From assembly GCF_000368265.1 (NCBI RefSeq), contig NZ_KB851221.1, positions 1 through 39,507 on the forward strand: DNA of 39,507 nucleotides, read 5' to 3'. The notes under the pieces were generated by a model. The model worked only from the letters and a program-made list of their open reading frames with translations. It did no database searches and was not told where the DNA came from. Numbering within the stretch: position 1 is the first letter of the stretch; every line of letters starts with the position of its first letter. The position numbers and the translations under genes are program-made. This DNA comes from Acinetobacter brisouisimilis. GTDB lineage: Bacteria > Pseudomonadota > Gammaproteobacteria > Pseudomonadales > Moraxellaceae. Positions 39,392-39,507 of the stretch are shown piece by piece.

Positions 39392-39477
39392 CAAGGAATT
39401 TATAGTGATATGACAAGGAATTTATAGTGATATGACAAGGAATTTATAGTGATATGACAAGGAATTTATAGTGATAT
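39392..39477. repeat. Four tandem 22-bp iterons
   Basis: caaggaatttatagtgatat with a two-base spacer (ga), at 39392, 39414, 39436 and 39458. The last two are the same DNA as positions 1-42 of the circle. They lie immediately upstream of rep. Confidence 0.93.
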
Positions 39478-39507
39478 AGGGCTTGAAAGCATTGCCATAT
39501 AAGCCTT
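39436..39507. repeat. Terminal overlap showing the sequence is circular
   Basis: These 72 bases equal positions 1-72. The junction runs through the iteron array into oriV without a break, so the overlap is best explained as a circular molecule sequenced past its start, giving a size near 39,435 bp. Confidence 0.85.

Noticed and set aside
38396..39394. TTG start for rep at 39394
   Set aside because: It lies inside an iteron and adds a leader unlike known Acinetobacter RepB; ATG starts at 39355, 39346 or 39331 are better.
39392..39477. CRISPR-like regular repeats
   Set aside because: Units abut with a 2-bp spacer and no unique spacers; they are Rep iterons next to rep.

Overview
The window is one complete circular element, opened inside its iteron cluster. 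The last 72 bases (39436-39507) repeat the first 72, which gives a circle of about 39,435 bp. It combines a full P2-type myophage virion gene set with plasmid replication and partition genes, so it reads as a P2-like phage-plasmid. AT-rich base use, a RepB/Rep_3 initiator typical of Acinetobacter plasmids, XerC/XerD (pdif) sites close to the Acinetobacter dif sequence as I remember it, and the accessory gene types point to Acinetobacter. No integrase, relaxase or P2 gpA-type nicking protein is visible.

Layout: (1) 1-700 and 37200-39507: oriV (22-bp iterons, DnaA box), rep, and a parA/parB-like operon. (2) 860-5650: accessory genes: serine resolvase, ankyrin protein, com-dam pair, an unknown gene, a RelE/HigB-type toxin-antitoxin pair. 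(3) 5380-6694: a pdif module, that is two inverted XerC/D sites enclosing a DUF2971 gene and a 157-nt cloverleaf-like structured element. (4) 6864-26105, minus strand: P2 late genes in the order D, U, T, E/E', FII, FI, G-like, H, a second fibre gene, I, J, W, V, S, R, endolysin, two holin-like genes, X, L, M, N, O. (5) 26277-29113, plus strand: terminase P and portal Q, divergent from O as in P2. (6) 29159-31140: two paralogous cargo genes separated by a copy of the portal 3' end, then hicAB. (7) 31401-33915: ogr, an O-like winged-helix replication protein with repeats inside its gene, cro, and a two-HTH S24 repressor. (8) 34100-37178: small membrane or secreted proteins of unknown role, one amber-interrupted gene, and insertion-sequence remnants.

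How the parts fit: as a prophage the element probably persists as a low-copy plasmid through Rep, ParA/ParB and two toxin-antitoxin pairs. The CI/Cro switch probably controls early functions, which may include a second, lytic replicon centred on the O-like gene. Ogr would then switch on the capsid, tail and lysis operons. The plasmid Rep and the O-like protein share a C-terminal domain (about 47% identity over 60 residues by eye), so both may contact the same partner.

The most unusual points are the pdif module inside a phage genome, with one site almost identical to the chromosomal dif; three places where a cargo gene is bracketed by two imperfect copies of the preceding gene's 3' end or terminator; the shared Rep/O-like C-terminal domain; and the cloverleaf element of unknown identity.
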